Notes under the pieces: generated by a model
Database searches by the model: none
What the model saw: the letters and a program-made list of their open reading frames with translations, nothing else
What the model was told of the DNA's origin: nothing
Origin: Granulicoccus phenolivorans DSM 17626 = NBRC 107789 = JCM 15570
GTDB lineage: Bacteria; Actinomycetota; Actinomycetes; Propionibacteriales; Propionibacteriaceae
Length of the DNA: 64,000 nt
Direction of reading: 5' to 3'
NCBI RefSeq assembly: GCF_000423085.1
Contig: NZ_AUHH01000021.1
Span: 1-64,000, forward strand
Program-made: the position numbers and the translations under genes
In this document: piece by piece, positions 1 to 7,330 of the stretch
Layout: every line of letters begins with the position of its first letter
Numbering within the stretch: the first letter of the stretch is position 1

Positions 1-63
1 GAGTTCGAGAACGCGTTCTATGCTGTCCCCAACGACCGCAACCTGCTGGTCGGAATCAAATAG
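1..63 (+). CDS. 3' end of an unidentified gene
   Basis: Only the last 20 codons are present, open from the first base and ending in TAG at 61-63; the tail reads NAFYAVPNDRNLLVGIK. It lies 68 bases upstream of the VOC gene on the same strand, so it is probably another member of the catabolic cluster. There is too little sequence to name a family. Confidence 0.45.
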   Translation, partial: EFENAFYAVPNDRNLLVGIK

Positions 64-131
64 CGCGAGTCTCCATCAGACCCAGGGCGCTTCACTTCCA
101 CGACACACGGCAGGCGTTGGGAGGATTCTTG

Positions 132-769
132 GTGGAGGTCCGCAAGGCCGGCGCCCGGACGGCGGGCTCAGACGTCAACGTTGCCGATCGCTACACGCGC
201 CCGGACGGGGCCAAGCCGTTCCCGGTCATCGGAGTCTCTCACTTCGGGGTGGTCATCAACGACCTGATGTCCACCTTGCCTGAGTACCACCGAATCCTGG
301 GCTGCACCGACTTCCCGATCAGCCACTGGCAGGCGTGTCTGGGGAGCCTCGACGCGCCCTACTTTCGGGGTGAGAAGGTCGACCACGCGTACTTCACCGG
401 GATGGGAACCTGCGGAGACTTCCAATTCGAGGTCATTCAGCCCACCCGCGGGCCCAGCGATTACAACGTGGGGTTTCGCGACCTGAAGGGGGGCCGGGCA
501 TCCACCACATGTTGCTGTTCGTCACCAATTCCGGATCAGACTGGGACGAGTCCGTCACGTCTATGACGAAGATGGGGCACCCTCAACACATGGGTTCGGA
601 CCTCCGCGGCGGGGTCGCCGAGTTCTGCTACTTCGATACCGCGAACGAGACAGGCTTCGTCGTGGAGAGCGTTGTCGCTCCCAAGTCGGACTTCATCGCC
701 CCCGACCGGTTGCCTGTCGACCCCAGGGTCTTCGCGATTGATTTCACCCAACTCATCACGGTCGATTGA
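132..769 (+). pseudogene. VOC (glyoxalase-fold) family protein, frameshifted
   Basis: The translation begins at a GTG at 132, seven bases after GGGAGG (119-124). A VOC-like start (PVIGVSHFGVVINDL, then a segment with FQFEVIQP) runs to about base 490. It continues in another frame from GPGIHHMLLFV to TAA-free sequence ending at 769. The shift maps to a run of six G at 488-493; a seventh G would join the two halves into one protein of about 212 residues. VOC proteins include epimerases, glyoxalases and extradiol dioxygenases, and this one lies just upstream of a ring-hydroxylating dioxygenase, where a role in handling a ring-cleavage product is plausible. The defect could be a true mutation or a homopolymer sequencing error. 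Confidence 0.7.
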
Positions 770-862
770 GAGTCGTTTCCGCTCAGTGAAATCCACTCGC
801 GAAACGACGAGTTTCAGCACCGTAGCCTCAAGCATCAGAACACTACACCCTGGAGGAATTCC

Positions 863-2221
863 ATGACCATCGCATCGGATGATATCCGACAACTGATCCG
901 CCTGGACACCGGTGAGATCGATCGCCGAATCTTCGTGGACGAGGAAATTTTCGAACTCGAAATGCGCGAGATTTTCGGGCGGGCCTGGTTGTTCCTGTGC
1001 CACGAAACGCAGATCCCCAAGCCCGGCGACTTCTTTGAAGCCACGATGGGTCGCGACAACGTGCTGGTCGTGCGGCAGCGTGACCGATCCATCAAGGCGT
1101 TCCTCAACACCTGCACCCATCGCGGAAACGCGGTGTGCCGGGCCGAGGAGGGAAACACGCGCAATTTCATGTGCACCTACCACGGCTGGACCTTCGATCT
1201 GGCGGGCGACCTCGTCGGTGTCCCAGGAATGGAGACCTACTACGGAAATCGGCTGGACAAGTCGAAGCATGGCCTGAAGAAGGTGTCTCAGCTCGATTCC
1301 TACAAGGGCTTTGTGTTCGCGACGTTCGATCCTACGGCACCACCGCTGGAGGAGTTCTTGGGTGCCACGGGGCGCTTGAGCATCGACCTGCTGGCGGAGC
1401 GCGCCGACGAAATGGAGGTCATCCCAGGAGTCCAGAAGTTCATCGTTGACTGCAACTGGAAGCTGCCCACCGACAATATCCCTGACTGGTATCACCCGCA
1501 GATCACCCACATGTCGGCGGTGTCTTCTGACGTGCTGCCCGGCTTGCGAGTGCAGGAGGAGATCGTCGATGGGGGTGGCGCAAAGACCCCGGACGGGCAG
1601 CGGATCGAGCAGCTGCCCCAGGGGCGGTTCACCGTCACCGACTGTGTCACCGTCCTGGGCGAATACGGTCACTACATCGGGGGGCCTCGGAACGGCCCGC
1701 GAGACGAGGCGACGCCGCGGCCATGGCGCACTCGGCCGGGCTTCGTCGAAGCCGTTGGACCGGTCGGGATGGAGGCCAACGGCCACCCAAGCATCTTTCC
1801 TCACCTGTGGATCGTGACCTCATCGGGACAGGTCAGCGTGCGCATCCCGCGAGCCGCCAACAAGACAGAGATCTGGTGGTGGGGGTTCCGTCCCAAGAAC
1901 GCCAGTGATGAGGAGAAGGCCATGCTCCTGGCCCATCAGACGCATGTGTTCGGGCCCGCAGGCATCTTGGAGCAAGAAGATGGTGAAAATTGGGCTCAGG
2001 GCACGATGCACTCCTACGGCGAGCACAGTTCCCAAATCCCCCATTTGCTCAAAATGAATATTGGCCACGGGCAGGTCATTCATGAGCACGGGCTGGCACG
2101 TATCGAGTCGGCCCTGAACGAACATCCGCAACTGTGGCAATACGCCTCGTGGCAGGCCTGGATTTCGGGCGCCAGTTGGGATGAGCTGCTGCGCCGAACC
2201 ACCCCGGGCGACCGGATGTGA
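863..2221 (+). CDS. Aromatic ring-hydroxylating dioxygenase, alpha (Rieske) subunit
   Basis: Catalytic large subunit of a Rieske non-heme iron oxygenase (452 aa, normal length), which adds both atoms of O2 to an aromatic ring. The Rieske cluster ligands are visible: C84 and H86 in CTHRGN, C104 and H107 in CTYHGW. The mononuclear iron site follows in NWKLPTDNIPDWYHPQITH, with D208 as the likely bridge and H211 and H216 as iron ligands. The start is fixed by GGAGGAATTCC before ATG. The beta subunit follows after 27 bases. The substrate cannot be read from sequence; the long alpha form with a beta partner is typical of benzoate, phthalate or polycyclic-type dioxygenases. GC content is visibly lower than in the genes right of 18.8 kb. 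Confidence 0.95.
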   Translation: MTIASDDIRQLIRLDTGEIDRRIFVDEEIFELEMREIFGRAWLFLCHETQIPKPGDFFEATMGRDNVLVVRQRDRSIKAFLNTCTHRGNAVCRAEEGNTRNFMCTYHGWTFDLAGDLVGVPGMETYYGNRLDKSKHGLKKVSQLDSYKGFVFATFDPTAPPLEEFLGATGRLSIDLLAERADEMEVIPGVQKFIVDCNWKLPTDNIPDWYHPQITHMSAVSSDVLPGLRVQEEIVDGGGAKTPDGQRIEQLPQGRFTVTDCVTVLGEYGHYIGGPRNGPRDEATPRPWRTRPGFVEAVGPVGMEANGHPSIFPHLWIVTSSGQVSVRIPRAANKTEIWWWGFRPKNASDEEKAMLLAHQTHVFGPAGILEQEDGENWAQGTMHSYGEHSSQIPHLLKMNIGHGQVIHEHGLARIESALNEHPQLWQYASWQAWISGASWDELLRRTTPGDRM

Positions 2222-2248
2222 ATCCCCTGAAAGACAAGGAGCAAAGCT

Positions 2249-2788
2249 ATGACCATCACAGAGCGATCCGACATCAGAACCATCGAAACTCTTCTGTTGC
2301 AGCACGAGGTCGAGCAATTCTATTACGAGGAGGCGGCACTACTGGATGCTCACCAGTATGACCACTGGGTAGACCTGTTCACCGAAGACACCCACTATTT
2401 CATGCCGATTCGCCGCACGATGTCGCGGCGGCAGTTGGACAAGGAGTTCACCAAACCCGGCGAGATGGCGTTCTTCGACGACACGAAGGAGATTCTCAGA
2501 GGGCGGGCACGAAAGTTCAACTCGGGCACCGCCTGGGCAGAGGATCCGCCATCACGCACCCGACACCTGATTACCAATGTCCAGATCAAGCAGATCGAGG
2601 AGGATGAGTTGGAAGTCTCCTCGAATTTCCTCCTGTATCGCACCCGGCTCAAGTCTGAGGTGGATCAGTGGGTGGGCCGGCGTCAAGATCGCCTTCGCCA
2701 GACGGACGGAGGCTTGAGGATCGCACGACGGTACATCTTCCTCGATCAGACGGTTCTGTTGTCCCGGAACTTGAGCAACTTCTTTTGA
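2249..2788 (+). CDS. Aromatic ring-hydroxylating dioxygenase, beta subunit
   Basis: Small, structural subunit of the alpha3-beta3 oxygenase (179 aa, normal for the family). It shows the usual start (HEVEQFYYEEAALLDAHQYD, then W..LFTED..Y..P) and ends with the expected IFLDQTVLLSRNLSNFF. The subunit has a SnoaL/NTF2-like cone fold and shapes the hexamer; it carries no metal. AAGGAG lies nine bases before the ATG. It directly follows the alpha gene and is separated from the reductase gene by 149 bases that hold a strong inverted repeat and no ferredoxin gene. Confidence 0.93.
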   Translation: MTITERSDIRTIETLLLQHEVEQFYYEEAALLDAHQYDHWVDLFTEDTHYFMPIRRTMSRRQLDKEFTKPGEMAFFDDTKEILRGRARKFNSGTAWAEDPPSRTRHLITNVQIKQIEEDELEVSSNFLLYRTRLKSEVDQWVGRRQDRLRQTDGGLRIARRYIFLDQTVLLSRNLSNFF

Positions 2789-2802
2789 GCGTCGCTCTCC
2801 TG

Positions 2803-2856
2803 ACCTTCGGTTTCAGGGGGATCCCCTGTGCGGGGTGACGCCCTGAAACCGAAGGT
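2803..2856 (+). promoter_or_regulatory. Perfect 16-bp inverted repeat (mRNA hairpin) between oxygenase and reductase genes
   Basis: ACCTTCGGTTTCAGGG (2803-2818) is matched by its exact reverse complement at 2841-2856, around a 22-base loop. No T-tract follows, so it is not a classical terminator on the + strand. It would suit a processing or partial-termination hairpin that lowers reductase output relative to the oxygenase subunits, or a scar where a ferredoxin gene was lost. Confidence 0.7.
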
Positions 2857-2937
2857 GCCCGCTGGCGTTCCGCCAGGACTTGAATGCGAGCCCGGCCGCC
2901 GCACTTTCCCTGACATTGCTATACATAGGAGTCCACT

Positions 2938-4182
2938 GTGGCTGTGCAAAACATTGCAATCATCGGTGCCAGTGCCGCAGGCGTTGCCGCCGCGCTCGCG
3001 CTGCGTAAGGCTGACTTCCGCGGCACGATTACGCTCTATGACCGTGATCCGAATCTGCCGTACGAGCGCCCGCCTCTCTCGAAGGCCTTGGCCGATCGAC
3101 CCGGTCTTCTGAAGCCGATCGCCGCCGCCGAGGTGTACTCCGATCTCGAGATCGACCTGTGTCTGGGAGCGGGAGTCAGGTCGTTGAGCACAGAGCGCGT
3201 CATCACCCTCGATGACGGTCAGCAGTCACGACATGATCAAGTACTTCTGACAACAGGAGTCTCGGCCCGGCGCCTTGACGTTCCAGGCCGAGACCTGGCG
3301 AACGTTGTGCACCTGCGGAATTCGGCCGACGCCTCGCGTCTGTCTTCCCGGCTCGAGGCTGGCGGGCCGCTGGTGATCGTCGGCGGTGGATTTATTGGGC
3401 TCGAATTGGCCGCCGTGGCGCGCAGCCTCGGACTCGACGTGACGGTGGTCGAACTGGCTCCGCTACCGCTCCAGGGAGTCGTTGGCCCCGCCGTCGCAAG
3501 ACTGTTCACCTCGTTGCACCTCGATGCCGGAGTCAAATTCGTCACCGAGTCAAGTGTCTCTGCGTTCCTCGGCAGCGAGGAAGTCGAAGGGGTTGAGCTG
3601 ATCGACGGGCGTCGCTTGCCGGCGGCCACCGTTGTCGTGGGGGTCGGGGTGGTCCCCAACACGCACCTCGCCCGAGGAGTCGGGCTGGAATGCCCCGGAG
3701 GAATCAGTGTGGACCCATTCGGGAGAACCTCCCTACCCTGGTTGTGGGCCGCTGGCGACGTCACAGTGCGCGATCAACGATTTGTTCGGCGTAGGGGTCG
3801 GATTGAGCATTGGGACTCTTCCCAGCGACACGGCGATGCGGTGGGTCGAAGCCTGGGCGGGATCCCGACCGAAGAGACTGCGGTGCCCTACGTCTGGTCC
3901 GACCAGTACAACCTGACCTACCAGGGATTCGGCCGCATTGAGCCCAGCGACCGGGTTGTATTCCGTAGGTCCGATGTCGCCTCGTTCCTGGTCTTCTTTT
4001 TGGACGAGACGTCGCGCGTACGTGCTGTGACCGGGATCGGCCATCCCCGCGAGGTGCGAGCCGGCAAGACTCTGATTGAAAAGGGCTCCATCGTCGACCC
4101 AGCTGCGCTTGCCGACCCCTGCACCGATATCAAACGTCTGGCGAAGGGCACATCTCCGAGTATGGCCAGTCCAGTGCGATGA
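2938..4182 (+). CDS. Ferredoxin reductase component of the dioxygenase (FAD/NADH)
   Basis: Pyridine nucleotide-disulfide oxidoreductase of the BphA4/putidaredoxin reductase type (414 aa), which passes electrons from NAD(P)H through FAD to a ferredoxin. The FAD fold opens with IIGASAAGVAAALALR near residue 5, followed by YERPPLSKAL. The NAD fold has IVGGGFIGLELAAVARSLG near residue 145, and the second FAD motif is WLWAAGDV. The C-terminal region has the family's WSDQYNLTYQGFG. The GTG start is preceded by TAGGAG. The stop overlaps the transporter start by four bases (ATGA). No ferredoxin is encoded in this cluster, so the partner must come from elsewhere. Confidence 0.92.
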   Translation: MAVQNIAIIGASAAGVAAALALRKADFRGTITLYDRDPNLPYERPPLSKALADRPGLLKPIAAAEVYSDLEIDLCLGAGVRSLSTERVITLDDGQQSRHDQVLLTTGVSARRLDVPGRDLANVVHLRNSADASRLSSRLEAGGPLVIVGGGFIGLELAAVARSLGLDVTVVELAPLPLQGVVGPAVARLFTSLHLDAGVKFVTESSVSAFLGSEEVEGVELIDGRRLPAATVVVGVGVVPNTHLARGVGLECPGGISVDPFGRTSLPWLWAAGDVTVRDQRFVRRRGRIEHWDSSQRHGDAVGRSLGGIPTEETAVPYVWSDQYNLTYQGFGRIEPSDRVVFRRSDVASFLVFFLDETSRVRAVTGIGHPREVRAGKTLIEKGSIVDPAALADPCTDIKRLAKGTSPSMASPVR

Positions 4183-5702
4183 CGACGACAGACGAGAACT
4201 GCCCATCGCCGGGCCGAGCGACGAAGTCCGAGGCGAGCGCGCCACCGCGCACAGCTTCCCCACCAACAACCTCGTCGGAACGGGCCATTTTGGTCCTGGT
4301 CACGCTGAGTCTCGTCATGGTGTCCATGAGCGTCAACATCCTCTCCATTTCACTGCCGACGGTTGCCCGGGGTCTTGAACCCACACCACTGGAATCGACG
4401 TGGTTGCTGTTGATCTCCGTTCTGGTTTCGACCTGCCTGCTGGTGACCTTGGGGCGGGTAGCCGACATGGTGGGGCGTCGTGCCATGCTGCTCACCGGCT
4501 TGGCCCTGTTCACTGTCGGTGCCATTCTTGCGGGAGCCAGCGTTTCGGCCTCTATGCTGATCATCGTTCTCGCCTTCCAGGGTGTCGGTACTGCATGCGT
4601 GATGAGCAACACCGGCGCCATCATCGGGTCAGTCTTCGGAGGTAATCGACTGGCTTGGGCGATGGGCATCTATCTCGCCGGGATCTCGACGGCGCAGGTA
4701 CTGGGACCCACCCTGGGCGGGCTGCTCTCGGCAACGATGGGATGGCGTTGGATCTTCTGGGCCCAGGTTCCACTGGGCGTGTTCTGCTGGTTCCTCGGGG
4801 CCCGTGCTCTCCGCGCATTGCCAACACGCCCAACGTCCTCGGCGCAGCGCCTGGATGTTCCGGGCGCGGTAATTGCGGCCTCAATGCTGGTGGCACTTCT
4901 CTGCGGAATCTCGTCTGTTCAGACGTACGGTCCCCTGAGTCTGCAGGTCGGTTTCGGGTTTGCCATGTTCATCGTGCTGGCACCCATCTTGGTGTTCATC
5001 GAACGGCGAACCGATCACCCCATTCTACGGCTGGACCTACTCCGTCGCCGCAGCTTCCTCATGGCCAATCTGAGTGGAGTTCTCAGCGTCCTCCCACGCT
5101 TTGCGACGATTGCGCTGATGGGTATGTACTTTCAGATCGTTCTCGGCGACAGTCCCTTGGTTGCGGGGTTGAAGGTTATTCCGATGCCGATCGGAGTCAC
5201 GATTGGGTCCGTCCTGGCCAACCGCGTGATTATGCGGTTCGGACTGGTCGTCGCCGGTGCGGTGGGTAGTGTCGGGACGGCGATCGGTGCAGGATTTCTC
5301 GCCGTCTGTGTTGCCAGTGCCGCGCCCTTCTTCGCCATTGCCCTCACGTTGTTGCTGATTGGACTGGGTGGTGGACTCTTCGGGACCGCGAGCTCCACGC
5401 TGATCGTCCAGCACGCCGCGGAGGATGAGATCGGCGCGGTGAATGGGCTACGCATTACTCTGATGAACATCGGCGGCATGGTGGGCATAGCCGTGAGTCT
5501 TGCACTGGCCACCAGCCAACTCAGTCCCGCAGAGCGCAGCGCGTTTTATCGCGCCAGCACCGGTCCGGGCTTCAATCTTGCGGCCCTGCAACACGGCTTC
5601 CTGTTCGCGTTTCTGCTTCTCACTCTTGCCGCCTTGGGGAGCGCTATCGCACTCGTCGGCGCTCGCTCACATGAAGCTCGAAGGGAGCGGGTCCCGGGTT
5701 GA
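4179..5702 (+). CDS. MFS transporter, DHA2 (14-TMS) type
   Basis: Membrane protein of 507 aa with about 14 hydrophobic segments after a charged, Ser/Thr-rich N-terminus of about 30 residues. It contains the MFS loop motif GRVADMVGRRAMLL near residue 90 and the exporter motif C-like LGPTLGGLLSATMGWRW near residue 172. DHA2 proteins use the proton gradient, mostly for drug or small-molecule export. Translational coupling to the ferredoxin reductase suggests export or uptake of the aromatic substrate or a toxic intermediate. It ends the + strand operon and faces the convergent methyltransferase gene 30 bases away. Confidence 0.9.
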   Translation: MTTTDENCPSPGRATKSEASAPPRTASPPTTSSERAILVLVTLSLVMVSMSVNILSISLPTVARGLEPTPLESTWLLLISVLVSTCLLVTLGRVADMVGRRAMLLTGLALFTVGAILAGASVSASMLIIVLAFQGVGTACVMSNTGAIIGSVFGGNRLAWAMGIYLAGISTAQVLGPTLGGLLSATMGWRWIFWAQVPLGVFCWFLGARALRALPTRPTSSAQRLDVPGAVIAASMLVALLCGISSVQTYGPLSLQVGFGFAMFIVLAPILVFIERRTDHPILRLDLLRRRSFLMANLSGVLSVLPRFATIALMGMYFQIVLGDSPLVAGLKVIPMPIGVTIGSVLANRVIMRFGLVVAGAVGSVGTAIGAGFLAVCVASAAPFFAIALTLLLIGLGGGLFGTASSTLIVQHAAEDEIGAVNGLRITLMNIGGMVGIAVSLALATSQLSPAERSAFYRASTGPGFNLAALQHGFLFAFLLLTLAALGSAIALVGARSHEARRERVPG

Positions 5703-5732
5703 TTGGGCATGAGGCGATATGTCCTCCGGCCC

Positions 5733-6347
5733 TCAGGACGCAGTCGGCTCGGAACGCCGGGCCAGGATCGCCGCGTGCGGGCGACTGCCCGGATCGGTGC
5801 GCGTTCGGCTCTCCACGATCTCGAAGCCGGCGCCTACCAGTTCGTGGGCCATCGCGTCGACCGGCCAGAAGTAGGCGGTGACCACCGCGTGGTCGAACGG
5901 TTCGCTGCGGGGCCCGGTGGCGAAGCCGAGCAGCAGGGTGCCACCCGGTCGCAGGCAGCGCGCGAACTCGCCGAGGATCCCCGGCACGCGCTCCGGCTCG
6001 GTGTGGATCACCGAGTACCAGCTCAGGATCCCGCCCAGTGCGTCGTCGGCGACCTCCAGGGCTTCCAGGTCCCCGACCCGGAACCGCAGGTGCGGAAAAC
6101 GTGCGGTCGCGATCGCGACGAACTCCGGCACCAAGTCGACCCCGTCCACGGCCACGCCGTGCTCGGCGAGAAACGCCGTCCAGTGCCCCGGGCCGCACCC
6201 GGCATCGAGCGCCCGACCCCGAACGGTCGCCGCCCACGCAGTGATCAGCTGCCGGTCCTCGGCCGTCATCGCGTTGACCGAGCCCAGCAGCTCCGTGTAC
6301 TCCGCTGCCCGTGCCCCGTAGCTGCGGCGCACTCGCTCGATCGCCAT
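5733..6347 (-). CDS. Class I SAM-dependent methyltransferase
   Basis: Soluble protein of 204 aa with a methyltransferase type 11 core. Motif I is ALDAGCGPGHWTAFLAEHG (about residues 44-62), the acidic residue ends VDGVDLVPEF, and post-I motifs are RVGDLEAL and LRPGGTLLLGFA. ATG is chosen at 6345-6347 after GGGGAG; longer readings lack family similarity. The substrate is unknown. Its GC content is higher than that of the dioxygenase cluster on its left and the island genes on its right. The palindromic repeats at 6439-6473 lie 90-125 bases upstream and may be its control region. Confidence 0.85.
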   Translation of the reverse strand: MAIERVRRSYGARAAEYTELLGSVNAMTAEDRQLITAWAATVRGRALDAGCGPGHWTAFLAEHGVAVDGVDLVPEFVAIATARFPHLRFRVGDLEALEVADDALGGILSWYSVIHTEPERVPGILGEFARCLRPGGTLLLGFATGPRSEPFDHAVVTAYFWPVDAMAHELVGAGFEIVESRTRTDPGSRPHAAILARRSEPTAS

Positions 6348-6839
6348 GGACTCCCCCGTGTTCGATGCGTCTCCGGCGGCGACCCTACGGCCCCACTCGT
6401 ACGAGCCCCGCCCCGGGTCCGCCGACAAATCACTCTCCCTATCGCTTTCCCTATTGATAGACTATCGATAGACAGTCGATCGATCGGACGGGCGGGGACA
6501 TGGCACAACGCAGCTGCACCGCGGACCGTGACCCGGTCGTGTCCGAGCAGGCTCCCGCAACCAGGTCCGCGCACCGGCCGGCGCGCATCTCCGCAGCCGC
6601 GGCTGCCGCGATCGCGATCCGCCCGATCCCCCGCGAGGCCGTCGAGGCCGGCTCCGCGGTCGCCGCCGCGATCGCCGCCCAGCGGGCCGGCATCATCACG
6701 CACCCCCTTCCGGTCCGGGCGGCGCAGGCACGCGCGGACCGCCACCGCGGGGACACCGCCTGAGCCGAGCCCGGGAGTTCCTGCGCCGGGCGCGGACCCC
6801 GGGTGCGGCACCGGTCACCACCGGCGAGCCCGGCCGGCC
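6348..6839. other. Apart from the repeats, no convincing gene
   Basis: High-GC stretch between the methyltransferase start and the zinc-finger gene. An 87-codon frame at 6500-6763 (+) is Ala/Arg-rich, matches no recognised family and overlaps equally open frames on the other strand. It is left unannotated, although an ATG after CGGGGAC is present. Confidence 0.4.
6439..6473. promoter_or_regulatory. Cluster of CTATNGATAG palindromes upstream of the methyltransferase
   Basis: CTATCG (6439-6444), CTATTGATAG (6451-6460) and the perfect palindrome CTATCGATAG (6462-6471) are spaced 11-12 bases apart, about one helix turn. This periodic arrangement in an AT-richer pocket resembles an operator bound side by side by a dimeric repressor. 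No regulator gene is adjacent. Confidence 0.5.
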
Positions 6840-7196
6840 CTACGAGACCTCCTCGGTCGGCGGCTCCCCCTCGGTCGCCGTTCCCTCCTCGGACGGGTGC
6901 GGCCCGCTGACGCCGTGCTTGTTGCGGCGGTGGCTGGGCAGCCCGGGCAGCGGGAACTCCTCGCCGCACTCCGGGCAGGGCACCGGCTGCGGGTGCGCAT
7001 AGTTCAGGTGGTGCCGCAGGTTGTTGTGGTAGCGGAAGGTGCGCGGTTCCTCGCACAGCGGACAGGTAAAGGCCCCGTTGGAGGGCCGCAGCGAATACCC
7101 CTCGCCGCAGCGCGGTTCCTGCTCGTCCCCGTCCCCCAGGAACCAGAAGCCGATCCGGTTCAGGTTGGTACCCTGCGAGCCGAACATGCCTTTCAC
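6840..7196 (-). CDS. Small protein with two tandem C2H2-like zinc fingers
   Basis: Protein of up to 118 aa. The middle carries CPLC-x13-H-x5-H (CPLCEEPRTF...HHLNYAH), followed after five residues by CPECGEEFPLPGLPSHRRNKH, which is C-x2-C-x11-H-x4-H, the textbook C2H2 spacing. The tail is acidic (EEGTATEGEPPTEE). The reading may start at GTG 7196 or at ATG 7187; neither has a strong ribosome site. C2H2 fingers of eukaryotic spacing are uncommon in bacteria outside Ros/MucR, which this does not resemble (two fingers, no alpha-proteobacterial Ros core). Nucleic-acid or protein binding is the natural guess. It sits at the edge between high-GC DNA and the low-GC island. Confidence 0.6.
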   Translation of the reverse strand: MKGMFGSQGTNLNRIGFWFLGDGDEQEPRCGEGYSLRPSNGAFTCPLCEEPRTFRYHNNLRHHLNYAHPQPVPCPECGEEFPLPGLPSHRRNKHGVSGPHPSEEGTATEGEPPTEEVS

Positions 7197-7330
7197 CGCA
7201 CCCCGTGGTCCGGGCAGGGGTCACAGGACCGCGGGGGCGGCTGCGTCTGCCTCGGCGCTCGGCATCTTGCCTCCGCTCGGAGCCGTGTCTCGTGGAGCGT
7301 GAACACTGCCATCCTGATGATGACGCGCCC

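Noticed and set aside
536..1804. 422-codon open frame on the - strand
   Set aside because: Antisense to the Rieske alpha gene, which has complete iron-site motifs; the antisense product has no family similarity.
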